Shown piece by piece: positions 1 to 12,486 of a stretch of 64,000 nt of DNA (the first letter of the stretch is position 1; every line of letters starts with the position of its first letter). Source of the DNA: Takifugu bimaculatus (Eukaryota > Chordata > Actinopteri > Tetraodontiformes > Tetraodontidae); assembly GCA_004026145.2 (NCBI GenBank), contig CP034977.1:6648239-6712238 (forward strand), read 5' to 3'. The notes beneath the pieces were generated by a model. That model did not search any database. It saw only the letters and a list, made by a program, of their open reading frames with translations, and was not told where the DNA came from. Position numbers and translations under genes: made by a program.

Positions 1-2685
1 GCCTACTTATATGATCTACTGCCTGATCGTGACCAAGGGTACCTTCAAACAGGTTTGTGTCCCGCACCCTGCATTTCTAGTGTCTTTTATAGATGGTTTC
101 CCCCAGATCCAGTACTTATCCAGTGTCCTTTCCTTTAATATCCCGCCTTTCTTCAGAGATTATCTGCTGTGCGAGTGTTTCCTTTTCCTGCGATCAGATC
201 AAGGCAGCATAAGAGAAGAGCAGAGTAGACTTTTGCAAAGGAAACATAATTGTGATAAACTTAACACAGGAAAATGGATGGAATTCCACTTTCAGGCAGT
301 TTGGGTCCTCGCATTCCAAATGTTTACTGAGTTTTATGCTAACAATTAATTAAAGCAATTGCGGTAAAAGGCCCCTTCCCCACATCTTACGGAACAATTG
401 CAATCAGAAATGAACAATTAAGTAAGATAGACTAACCTATACGCGGCATATTGCCAATGCAAAGTATTTTTATTGGCATTTTTTTTTTCTATTTCTAACC
501 TTTTTAGAAATGGATCTTAGATTATGAGGAGGGTATCTGTCTCCATCCAACATCAGTGCTTAGAGGGACTCTTCTCTTTTTCTATATGTTTAATAGTACT
601 GTAGTATAGTAGTACTGGTATAAAGTCAGGATTTAAATATTACTAATGAAAATAATAACCATGTTTATACGCTATGTGGCTCCAATGCTGACTTGCAGTA
701 TTTAAATATTACATCACTGGCATGTTCAGTCATGGAAAACCCTTTTTTAAATTGATGGTGCTGCTTTCTTTTTCTTTCTTTGCAGCGTTTGTTAAAGAGC
801 ATCACTCCAGTGCCCAGCACAAACCAACACAGAGACATTATTGTCACCAGTGCACTCTAATGCAAAGAAGGTGCAATTTTATCAGCGAATGCTGCCAACT
901 GGACAAGCTACCAACCTAGCGGACAAGGGGACTGCAATCCGTCATCTTTGCCTCTTTTTCCTGATGTTTGACATGTTTACACTTGCTTCACTGTCTCACG
1001 CACGAGACAAACGTGTAGTGGAGTAGATTTAGGCTGCAGTTTTAAAGGGCATGCTGCAGGGGGAAAGGTACATTACTGCAGTTTCAAACCATTAGAGGCC
1101 TTAAGTGGACAAAGAGAGAACATTTAATATCAGATGTTCAGAGGAAATAAAGATCATAGGCATGTAATAATAAATGAAATGATACCCAGATGTAATCAAC
1201 CCCTTATTCAGACATTATTAAACAGGGAATAACCTACTACTAAGCAGTTTTCTTATACCTTGAATGACAACATCCACAGTCATAAAAACATCATAAAAAC
1301 GTCATCTCTTAGTAGTTGAAATTTCCCTTACTTTCATTTTATTTTGGAACATAAAGCAAAACACACTTTCCTGAAAAGAAACTCTAACAAACTAGAGACA
1401 AATGGACTCTGCAGGTTAGAGTATTTGTGTTTCAGTCCCCTGACACTATACAAGCTGTTGTGTGCTCTTATTTGTAAGAAATTCAGGATTCTTTCTACAT
1501 TTATTATTGAAGCCAAATATTTGATGTTTTTTCCTGTTTGACTGACATGTAGCCTTTTTCCCCCCCGCAGAAAGACCAGAAGCTTTACAGAAAATGTGAT
1601 AAACAATGACATAGTGCTGCCCTTTTCAGTTCAAGCGGCGTGCTTTCTTTTGTCATGCTGCATCAGTGTCATTAACAGGAACCAAATACGGGCGTCAGAG
1701 ATAGTAGCATAGTGTGAAAATCCGCATGCGTGCTCTTTACTTTCTACCAAAAACATTGTGTGTGCCTTAGGTGAGTGTGGTGTATTTGTAAGGATGTAAC
1801 TAGTCATATCCAGATGTACGTCAGAGCAGGAGTTAAAATATGGCGAGTGCTGTCCAGCCTGTGTATTTACTTGTCAGTCTTGTGTTGGTGTATTCTACCC
1901 TATAAAAATGTGTCCAGTGTTTTGTGTCTATTTGTGTGTGCGTGCGTGTGCGAGTGTGTGTGTACACACACTGTTGTCTTGTCAACTTCCACTATAAAGA
2001 AGTCAGTAAACTCTCTTGTATCTCTGAAATGTATGTAAGATCTATGTATGCCACAAAAGCCACTTAAGAAATAGAAATGTTTAAAATAAAGATAAATAAA
2101 TATGATATATGGGAAACAAAAGATAAATAAAGAATGAACATATGGAGAGACATTGCCTTATTCTGTTTCATTTATTTCTTCATTTGGTGCTCAGTCTAAT
2201 CTCGTACACAGGGATATTGTGTAATTGTATGTGGACGAACAATGTGATGCTAACTTTAGCTTTTCAAAACAACGCTTAACTGCGAAAACTTCAATGACGA
2301 ATTGAGAAAAACCTGAGGACAAAAGAAACTCCCAGTTTTCCATGTTGCTCCTTAGTTGGCCTATGGCTGTTGTTGCTGTTCCTCAGTGTGTGCTGCCTCT
2401 ATCTGACAGAGTAATGCGCGGTTCACCCTTTTCACTGAAGGTGGCACTTCCTGTTTACAGAGATGAAAAAGATAATGTTCTTAAATGTCTTCACTCTGGA
2501 GCCCGGCTTCAAAAGTTGGATTCAACCACCATGAGCACCAGTCTCAAAGGTGCAAACCTAACCAAACCTCACTGTTTCCAACCGTTTTGGTTGTCACATA
2601 AATACTTCAACAAATATGTAAATATTCAAAGTATGTGATTGATATGGGTTTTATATCAATGCCATATGCTAATAGTTAAACCTTC
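1..2685. other. No gene recognised; AT-rich intergenic DNA
   Basis: I see no chain of exons with consistent splice phase on either strand. Short open frames here show no family motif. A TG-rich stretch lies at about 1934-1975 and an A/T-rich stretch at about 2040-2150. The first ~50 bases could be read as an exon ending before a GT at about 52, but nothing in it is recognisable. Confidence 0.5.
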
Positions 2686-2749
2686 TCAAGCTTTGGCACT
2701 GCTATTTGTCAATAAGAGAGTGACGTCATACCTGCTGTGCTCATAATTA

Positions 2750-3590
2750 ATAAAAGGGATTGTTGAAAAATCATTTCTAGTTTGAGGTAAAACCACTCTT
2801 GTCCAATGGATCCTCCTCTCCAGGAGTTCCCTTGTAATTAGGGAGAGACATATCCCTTTCTTATAGAGAACAGGGACTACTGTACCTTCCCAGTGTGCCA
2901 CTCCAGAGGCACTGTCCCTGATGTCCCTGATGACACAGGGGGATGTCACCCAAGACAGTCCCACAGTTGTCTTGTCTTGGAATTTTCCAGAGGCTTGATG
3001 CCTCTCATCCATCGCCTCTGGCCTGCAACAAAGGGACTTTTTAACCACCGAGGGAACTTTATCCCTGGAGGATTGAAAGCTCACCATGAAGTTTCCAGAG
3101 TCTTCTTCATTGTAAGGCATGTTGGAAGGATTAAGGAGGTCTTCAAAGTATTTCTTTCAAAGACTAATAACATCCTGAGTTGAGGTCAGCCATATCCCAT
3201 CCCCAACATACACAATGTTGATGTGCTCCTACACACTCCTGAGCCAACGGATGGTAGACCAGATTCTCCTTGAAGCTGTGCAGAAGTGGTTCCTCCCCTC
3301 CCATGCCCAAGGGCATTACCACCATGTCAGGCACTGACCACCTTGTGGGCACAATACAGGTTTGCCACCTCAACAGTGGAGGCAGGGAACATGGCCCACT
3401 CAATGTTCAGGGATGCTGGATGAACAGAAGTTGCCTCCATGACCAACCATGATGGAGGGACCTCAGTATCATTGTAACAACCCCAACAATTGAAGTTCCT
3501 CACATTTGTTGCCCAATAGTCATACAAGAGGTTAGGTAGGTCCATTCCACCTAAAAGTCTTGGGGCCTCTTCAACACTTGATTGCACAAC
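2750..3590 (-). mobile_element. Decayed non-LTR retrotransposon (RTE/Rex-type LINE) reverse-transcriptase remnant
   Basis: Read on the minus strand, broken frames contain YFEDLLNPSNM, then VGLSWVT, then HWEGTVVPVLYKKG. These correspond, in order, to the linker and N-terminal reverse-transcriptase segment that I know from abundant fish LINEs (consensus like YFxDLLNPTN...VGLSWLT...W+xGVVVPIFKKG). Stops and frameshifts interrupt the frame, so it is inactive. The class assignment (RTE/Rex-like versus another LINE clade) is from memory; a repeat-library search would settle it. The downstream half of the enzyme, with the FADD-type catalytic motif, is not visible. Confidence 0.6.
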
Positions 3591-4229
3591 ATAGGAGGAT
3601 TTTTATACCAAACAGAATCCAAGGTAAGACTATATTATAATCTATTAGACTACATTTAAAATAAAAATGAAGAGGAATTCAGATTGGTATGCACTGAAAT
3701 ACATGTAAAGAAACATTTATCTTAATAGTAGTCCTAGCAGCCACAGAGATATTTTGTCAGGACAAATGCTTAAAATCAAATTTAATTTGTGTATGAACAA
3801 CACTGACTATTGTATAGACATAGACGTTTTAGATGTTAAATGGTAGATTGCTAAATGGATATTTCTTGCCCCCTTTTTAGCAGGAAAGACTTGTATCTAG
3901 AAATTATGTCAAAAGCATTCCAGACTAAAAGGGTTGCAGAGATAGAACATGCTAGGTCAGACAAAATCAGCAGACAATCGTCTGCAAACGCAGACAGCTA
4001 CGAGATTCCTGGATATGCCACACTTATTGGGATGAGAACACGCTTTTTCAGCATGTGAGCTACTTACAAAATGATCAAGTCAAAATGATCTATCTACTTT
4101 AAAAATGCAAAACATATATTTATTTTTAAATATATTGACAATTTACTTATATGTACAATAGATGTTGGTGTACCTTGCATAACTGCATGAACCCACTTTG
4201 CACAATACAACTCTATATATATATTTTTG

Positions 4230-5260
4230 TCTCTACCTCACTCTGATGACTTGCTCTGAATGGAATAGGCCAGGGATGCATAGTCCAGACAGCAGGTGCT
4301 GGTAGCCAGCCTCAAGCACACTTCTAAATGATCATCAGGCATGGTGGAACTTGGGCTTAATGAGCTTCATGTGGGAAAAGACTGACTCGCATAAATAAGT
4401 GGAGCTGAATGCAGTCAAGGAGGTAGCACATTTCCTGATGTTAAGTTCCAGAACTGTCCGTGAGCTCTGGACGTCAGCTGAATGTCTGCTTACAATGTCA
4501 TCCTTCACTGAAGAAACAGTGTTGCAATTTTTGATGTGAGTGAAGCAGTCTCAGCCTGTTTCTGAATAAAGGTAGCACACAAATGTAGCGCTTGGCTACA
4601 AAATCTTGAAAGCATTTGTCAAAACCCGACAGACAAATGTCAAGCAGCTTTGCGTAGCGTGCACTGTCAAGCTGCACATATGACTTTCCTTGCATCTCCA
4701 GCTCTGATGTGAGGTTCTGGAAGGTTTCCAAATCATGGCACTGGAACTTTGATGAGAAAAGTTGAATTCTTCATTTCTAAGCCATCTCACATCAGTGTGG
4801 TACAACAACCCAGAGTGGTGGCAGTCATCCTTCTCCAGATGCACACAGAATAGCTGTCTTTGAAGAGAGCCTGCGCAAATATACCAGGCGACCTTTGTTG
4901 CCACATCCGTTTTCTCTTTCATGATTAGAATTTTTGCTCATGACACTTGTTGCTGTATACTGCAGTGATTATTAAGGACGAGTGAGAAAGCATCATCCTC
5001 CCTGCACTTGGTAATGAATTCAGTCAAGCAGCCAACTATGGTGGGCGCCCGGTCCGTGGTGACGGACACCAATTTTGCACGGTGGCAGCTGGGTTTTCTT
5101 GATATAGACTGAAAGATGTCTTCTCATTGTGTGCGTTCTTTCATGGGCAGCACTGTTAACAGCTCCTCTTTTGCAGTCATATCCAAAAACGCCATCATTA
5201 GCTTGGTAGAGTTTTGCAGCACTGGGAGGATTTAGCACTGGACGATAATAAGCAGGATCG
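4230..5260 (-). pseudogene. Decayed hAT-superfamily transposase (ZBED5/FAM200-like group)
   Basis: Minus-strand frames carry successive blocks of a hAT transposase: TQLPPCKIGVRHHG near 5085, the block MKEKTDVATKVAWYICAGSL near 4880-4922 followed by HTDVRWL near 4790, LLDICLSGFDKCFQDFVAKR near 4600-4660, and the C-terminal dimerisation block with STYLCESVFSHMKLIKPKF near 4340-4400 followed by DDHLE and CLRLATS. The order is right but the blocks sit in different frames with stops between them, so the copy cannot encode an intact enzyme. Weaker similarity may extend to about 5640. No terminal inverted repeats or 8-bp target duplications were located. Confidence 0.78.
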
Positions 5261-5955
5261 TGTCATGTGATCTACCTGCACTATATTTGTGATCGACAGG
5301 TAGATCGTAATCAACATATTGGGCATAAGTGCCATAGAGTGACAGATAAAGGCTCCCTTACAAAAAACTAAACAGGGCTCAGTGGGCATCTCTTCCTTGT
5401 AGAGTGTAATAAGTGATAATTACTTTGTTAGAACAGATGGTATTTATTCAATGACCTGTGGCGATGCATAAAATACAATTTACCCGCAAATTTTTCCCAA
5501 ATTTGAAAACTAATATTGCCATTCCACCCTGTCAAATACGATATCTGCAACTACCCTGCCAGTAAGGCATCTAACAGCGAGGTTGATGAAAGAAACCTCA
5601 TTAAATCTCTTCTGAAGATAAAGATAAATGTGTCTAACTCCAACTTAAAACACTTATTTGATGTGGAAAATTAGGAACGCATACAAGGCTGTTTCTAGGT
5701 GCCTATCTAGCAAGTTACACAATCATATGATGATATGAGCCGCACTGGAATGGCTCTTTATCCTTGCTTCACAGTAGGGGAATTCATCTCAGGGTTGGAG
5801 GGAGTATGTGGGACTTGAAGAACTCCATAAACATCTTTGACAGGTGCAGGGCCATTTGCTTCCAAAAATGTCTTAAAGTGTAGCTAAAAGCAACGATTTG
5901 GCCTCAAGCTCGACTGCCCTAATAGGACATTCCGGTTCTTTGGCCAAGGTCTGAT

Positions 5956-6098
5956 GGGAACTATGGGCAGTGGTAGCTCAGTCTGCTGGTATAGTAACTA
6001 TGGGCAGTGGTAGCTCAGTCTGCTGGGAACTATGGGCAGTGGTAGCTCAGTCTGCTGGGAACTATGGGCAGTGGTAGCTCAGTCTGCTGGGAACTGGG
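5956..6098. repeat. Tandem repeat of a 32-37-bp unit resembling a tRNA-type SINE head
   Basis: Four head-to-tail copies of a unit beginning actatgggcagtggtagctc start at 5960, 5997, 6029 and 6061 (spacings 37, 32 and 32). Each copy contains GTGGTAGCTCAGTCTGC, which looks like the A-box (TRGCTCAG-type) of tRNA-derived SINEs. No B-box is visible inside the unit. The array probably arose by slippage within a SINE-like head. Confidence 0.8.
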
Positions 6099-6099
6099 C

Positions 6100-9000
6100 T
6101 GAGAAGTGGAGGCTTCACAGTGTGAGCCATGGCGCAGACAGAACATGGTCAAAATGGTTGTAGGGGAAGGGGCCAGAACACCTTCAGAGCACTGTCGAGG
6201 TCCCCTTGAGGAAGGTCCAGAACACACAAATGCTCATAGAGGGCCATACGATGAACTGGCGACTCACCCGGACCCTGCCTTCACCCATCGTGTACCCTCC
6301 CTGTGACCCCAAAAGGGATAAAGTGGTTCAGAAGACAAGACAAGGTTGAAAGGTGAACTCAGTTTGGATCTCTGTGAAGATCATGTTTATTTTCTTGTAT
6401 TGGTCCAGTGAAGTCTGTCCAAATACAATTATTTTTTTTAATTTAAAAAATCTTTAAAGAGAACTGTGTAAATTAGGATTATTAAAATACCTCATTACAC
6501 TTAATCAATCAGATAAAACCATGTTCACAAAGACTTACAGGGATTAACTGCATTTTAGGAGCATCCCGATGGCCACAGTGGCCAGGTTGTGCACCCACCC
6601 AGTCCCACCTTTGATGAAATGTATCCACACGTCCTGTAACCACAACAGCTGGGATGTTCCTCTTGTTTGCCTCCTGCAGATTTCTGTTTCATTTCCTGTT
6701 GCATGTGGACCATTTTGAGGGACTGCAAATATGAATGTTTGCCCAACTCTTTATTAAAGCAGGAATATTGGCATATTACAAGTGGGATGATTAAAATCTG
6801 CCCAAAGACGGAGCCATTAAGGATGAAGGTGGCACAAACACACCAGCTCAGCAGTTGAAACTCTGTGTGTTACTTGTCAAATGTTGGTGACCAACGTTTA
6901 AAAAAACAACTCCCCTGCAAAGGGACTACAATGAGCCGTAAAATAGCTTTAAAGGCCGTTGCTCCCTTTTTATGTTATTCAGGGGCAACATTGAGTTAAA
7001 TTATCTGTGTGTGCATGAGCATACAGATACACGTGCACTTGGCTTCGATTATTCGCTTTCTGTCTCAATGATTACAGAATAAAAGCATGTGATGACCTCA
7101 ATCTTACTGTAAACCATTGTACTTTTGTACAATTTACATTTTATGCTTATTACATTAATTACACGCAACAGAAATTCCTTACATGTTCCATGGGGGTGCA
7201 CCGAAGCTTTGTGGTCAGGTGCATTATGCTTGTGTTCCACAGTCCACACTCAGAAAACATGTCCCCTTGGACGTAGCTGGACGGCTAGTCTCACCCTTGG
7301 GTGCCTAACTGGTGCTCGGATCACGTGACCCTGTCCCCTGATGAGGGCAGGTGTTTGACCGCCTCCCTTTTACCTGCTCCCTCCTGGTCTCTCCATACCG
7401 CTGCTACGCTTCATATATGCTGCTCTGCCTTCTACCTCCCGGCTATTTTGCTGCTCTGTGCTGTTATGCTGCTCTGCGCTTTCGATTCAATCCCACCACC
7501 CCCCCAGCATCCTCCCGTGGGCTCTTTATTTCTTCCGCTACCAAATTCATTCCCTGTCACGTCCAAGCTGACTATTATCAAGGAATGAATATGTTGAGAC
7601 AGAGCCTGATGCCGAACCTGCTTCTATGCTAAATTGATGCTCTGCAATTTGGTAAAAAACTATCGACGCAGTAAAGTGGATTAATCCAGACTGATATTGT
7701 GTTATGCTTTTTTGTGCATGGTGGAAATGGAATTGTCTATAAAATGTCAAATAAGTCTGATAATACCGTAGAATCGGGCCTCAAAAACAGGCCTGAGGCC
7801 ATTGAGAGGAATATAAAATCATTCCCCTTTGAGAACAGAGGAAACATACGTGTGTGTGTGTGTGTGAGTGAGTGTGTATGTGTATGAGTGCATGTGTGAG
7901 CGCGTTGTTTTAGCAATTTCCTCTGCGCTCCCTTCTCCTGACTGCTGGCCAAATTGTGAGTCGCCTGTGTTGCTTTATCGCTGCACATCTATATTAAACA
8001 GAGCTGCACCTCCAGCTTATATCTCCAACTCTGTATATGTCATTTCACCCTCTCACTATCAGGTGTCTATCAGGACCTCTGGCTCCTTTCATTTCTCTCT
8101 ACCTCCCCCCACCCCCAGGTCTCATCCTGTATTGTTTTTTTCCCGTCATGTGTCCTGTGAGGCTGGACCAACACAGTTGTTTGCGTGTGTGTCCCTACTG
8201 TCTTCTTGCGATGCTTTTATTTTGAAATGCCTCACTGACGCTGTTATAGCTTTACAAGCATCCTGATACTTCTTTGGATCCGGTTATTTTTCAGACAGCC
8301 TGTGTGTTTAACATATCTTTCAACTCTCTCCCTCCGACTTGCCCTCAAATCCCAATTTGCATATTTTTTTAAATGGATATCCCACTCTGTGTGTGTGTCG
8401 GGGGATTGACACAAAATTCCTGGCATTTACTTCTCTGACTTGTTGATTTGTCCTTTACGTTTCGCACCATCTCCGTCTTCCCAGCCTCTCTGCTGATATC
8501 CTGATACTGCGGCTGCTTCTGTAGAACAGGAAATGAAAGTGTTTCCCCCCAATCTGTCACTCTGGCCTTTTATCACACAGAAACCTGGAGCCCCAGCAGT
8601 GGCTGTTTCTCACTTCTATAATGAACTCATTTTGCATGACAGAATACCATCTTATCTCCACGGAGTAGGCCGCTCACACGCCGCCCATCTTCTGTCTCTG
8701 GCTCCTCCTGCCTGCTCAGTTCATATTACTGTTACCAAGATACACCGGGAGCTCCGAGAGCCGTTGTCCTCTCATTACAGGAGAGGAGAAGATAAAGTCA
8801 AAAGGGATGGCATTCGCGCTCGTTATCCGCGTCTTCTTTCAGTCATGTCACATGACCAGCATTAACATGTTTACACCAGCCATCCCTTATTCATCAGCCG
8901 TTAACAGAGGTTAATGAATGTGCAGTGGTATAATTGTGGGGCTTATGAGTTGCTTTCATCCAGCTTTGACTAATACTTTAAATGGTCTGCATCAGCCAAT

Positions 9001-11860
9001 ATGTATGAATCTATTAAAATATATCATTACCATAGATGATGGACATGTTTTAGAAGTTTTGTCCCTTTCCACTGCATCAACGTCACCTTTGACCCGCTCT
9101 GTAGTTGCGTATCCTGCTACAAAAGAATGCAGAGAAAAGGTGGGTTGAGACAATAATGCAGTGGAAACATGGTGTCAGACCTCATCCACCTCTCAGAGGC
9201 TGAGGAAGGCGGCTCAGTGGGAGCCAAACAGGAAAGGCCTCCGGTCTTTTCCAGTTGTTTGGACCTGTCCTGCAGCACAACACGCCTGGAGCGAAGCCAA
9301 CAGGCCGAGGGGGTCGCCCACACCCATCAGCAGCATCAACACAGATGCAGAGTGTGGACATTTCTTTTTCCAACTACGCGGGATAGAAAACTGGGATTAC
9401 AGGATTAAAGTGTGGGACTGAAGAAGTCCTGCTATATCTGCCTTAAATGAGGAACAAAAGCAATGAGACAAATGATCTCGAAACAACCTTTGCGTGGTTA
9501 TTTCCTCATACGGCTCATCCTCTGGTCACATGACCACATGCCCACTAATCTTATCAGTAATGACCATCAGGAGCAGGTAATTAAGTATCTGTTATTGTTA
9601 TTCCCCGAAACAGTTCCTTATTGTGCATCCCTGGGAAACTCTTCACCCATTTCAGATCTATTGTCTGTTAATTGTAACCACGCAAAATATTTTGTAAATT
9701 GGCATTATATGGATGAAGTGAACTGAGAGATAGCTTTGCCATGTGTAGGATTTACCATCAGTTAAGATACAAGTTACAAATTTGGAGAAAGAAGTGTTTC
9801 AATTATTTTCTGTCAACGAAGAGTGACGTCATAAACACTTATGTCATCTATTATTGGTACAGAACTGATAATCAATCAGGAATCCCCCCCAATACATATA
9901 TGTGTGTGTGTGTGTGTGTGTGTTTGTTGCGAATGTAAGAATAAAAAGAAATATTTAAATAAATGAACCGTTGTACTGAATCGATGTATTATTAATTGAT
10001 TCTGTAAGTCATAAAATAGATTATGATGATGCATGTGGTTGTTTGACCTTAACATTTTAAAAAAAAAAAAGCTATTTAATTTACTAATAATAAACTAAAT
10101 GTGATTTTAAGAATTTAAAGCAAACTCCTCTTGGCCTGGTGTCCTGAGAGTAATTAGTCAATAGTCGAATATTGTCCAGCATATTGCTCCAGTTCAATGT
10201 CCTTTTTCATCTTGTTCGTGGCATTTGCGGTGCAGTCAGCCTGGAATTAATGGACTTCCATTAATATAATAATAAACTTTTCTTTTAGTTTGAGTTTAGT
10301 TTTAGTTCATATTTTTAAACGCATTTCATCTTAATTTTCAACCTCACGCAGTCGCTGAACGTCATCAGATTAGACTCTGCTGCCATCTCCCGACAGAATG
10401 TGGAACTACACGTTAGAACCCTTTGTTGCCCTCACTCAGGATCAAACAATCCAGATTATTTCCTTTTATGTCAGGCGTTTTACCACTACTGCGTGTTTAG
10501 TAACCTATCACGAAGGTGTAACAGATAGCCTGCCACATTTACCCTCCGGTTAATGTGAGTCATGGCTTTGGAATTGATTATCAATAGAAAAAAATAATGT
10601 ATGGGGTAACGGATGATGAATGGTTCCCAGATCTTTTGGCCATGAGGATAAAGTGTAGTCCTCAACAATGAACAGTAAATATTCTATGCAATTCCATCAA
10701 TATTACCTTTGCTGTATGTCAAATTTTATTTGTATAGCACCAGTCCACAACAGTCATCTCAAAAGACTTGACAGATAAAGCAGGTCCAAAAATAAAAGAA
10801 AAGGGTTTTTAATCGCCCCAGGGGGGCTAGAGTGATAAACACACAAATGCCTATTGGTAATACACAGTTTTTTCTAAGCTGGAATGAAAAAGGATTGTTT
10901 TGAGAACAGGTTTCCTTGCAAATATTCATACATCCACAATGAGTAAACTTGAAGTAGAAAAGCCCTGAACCGTGAACCAAACCCAGAACCTTGTAGCTAT
11001 GAGGTGATTGTGCTAATCAGGGCGCCGCTGACCCATCTGCAGGTACAATTGTAAAACCTTCAAATCAACACTTGGTTCCCATTTTTAAAAGAACCATGGA
11101 GGCAAAATAATATAAAACATCATCATATTATAACAAAATCCCAGCTTTTCCCAGAAAGGAGTTAATTATTGTGTTAAATGTAGGCCTTTATGATGTATAA
11201 ACTCCTTTTCTACCATAAGACATCCTGTAACATTTCTGAATTCAACATCGGTTACTGCGTGTAATAATAGAACGAGCATTGGGTGAAAAAGTGCAGTTGT
11301 AAAGGGCTGTAAATGCATCGCTGGACTGGCAGAATCCTGGACCCTGGGCCGTCCTAGAACGCCAAATTAAAGGCCAGATTTACGTTATCCATGACAAAGA
11401 CGACTCAAAGTCATTTAATGATCTCTCATCTCATATTTGATGACTCTGACTCGGCCGTAAATTGAGAGACATTTTCTAACTCGTTCAAAACGACCTGATT
11501 TCAATGTGACGTACGCTCTCAAAATGAAGTGTTGCTAAACGAAACTGGTTTTGTTGTCTCAAAATTTGTCTCAAAAATGTTAAGATTGCTGCCAACGGTT
11601 CATGTTGCCGACGTCCAGCGGAGACTGGCAGCAGGAAGCCCACGCCAATGCTAAACCATGCTAACATATTGCATATGACTACGTTCACACGTTACATCTC
11701 CGTTTATGTGTAATTATACAGACAGTGTGTTGCATTGGGAAAAACAAGCTTGTTCCTTTGTACACAAGCACACCCCTGTACCCTCACGCGTGGGTCATCT
11801 CGAATGCCTTCGCAGCTCAGAACACGTGTGCTTCTGCCTCATGACAGGCTCAAACGAGAT
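6100..11860. other. Intergenic stretch with microsatellites, no supported gene
   Basis: No exon chain or family motif could be supported. TG-rich microsatellites lie at about 7849-7905 and 9899-9923. An open frame at 9169-9408 has somewhat coding-like composition but no flanking splice partner and no recognisable domain, so it is not called. Confidence 0.45.
10725..10800 (+). repeat. Dispersed-repeat tail (SINE/LINE 3'-end-like)
   Basis: The segment beginning caaattttatttgtatagca, followed about 30 bases later by ctcaaaagacttgacag, resembles a very common fish dispersed-repeat tail (TTTATTTGTATAGCAC...) shared by LINE/SINE families. The call rests on remembered similarity only. Confidence 0.4.
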
Positions 11861-11870
11861 CTACCCTGAG

Positions 11871-11876
11871 TTTATT
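11871..11876 (-). terminator. ankrd13b: Candidate polyadenylation signal for ankrd13b
   Basis: TTTATT on the plus strand reads AATAAA on the minus strand, about 610 bases beyond the ankrd13b stop codon. It is a plausible 3' UTR end, but AATAAA is frequent in AT-rich DNA and no transcript evidence is available. Confidence 0.3.
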
Positions 11877-12486
11877 TTGTGCCCAAACTAAGTCACACAG
11901 AAAAAAGGTGATCACAACCACAAGCACAACCACGGTACACCTGGATTGGGTGCAAACCAAATCCAACGCGCTTCTTTAATTATCATTTTTATAATCACGA
12001 ATAGCAACAAGTAGCAAGATGGTTAGCACACGTTCAACTTGACGAGACCTAGAATCACCTGCCGCCTTCACACAGGTTATTTGCCGTGATCACGTGAAAC
12101 CCAAATGAGTCCGCGGGAGCAGGGACGGGCAGACAGGCGGTTAACAGGCTCCTCGGACCGTGACTGACCCCTGTATGAAGAGCTGGTTTTGAACAAAAAA
12201 CATGTACGTGTTGGACATCTAATGCCTCCGATGAAACCACAAGGTGCAGTTAGTCCACCTCCACAACTAAACGGCGTTCATCTACCCTCGCACTCTTCAT
12301 CAGTGAGGGTCACTGGGCGTCTCCCTGAAGCCACGGGACAGAAAAAGGAGGTTCTTTTATTGCAAACCACAAATATTGTGTCATTTTTCCAGCCACTTCT
12401 AAGAAGCCGGATTTACTTTTGCTCTGGCTTCAGGGCCCCTAGTGGGCCCCCCATGTCCGTTCCTGGGTTGGCGACAGCTGGAGGAA

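Noticed and set aside
5960..6093. Cluster of tRNA genes suggested by repeated GGTAGCTCAG.
   Set aside because: No acceptor stem, anticodon arm or B-box (GGTTCGAATCC-type) follows any copy.
9161..9421. Coding-looking frame MVSDLIHLSEAEEGG in the intergenic region.
   Set aside because: No matching upstream or downstream exon, no family motif, and overlapping frames are equally open; chance cannot be excluded.
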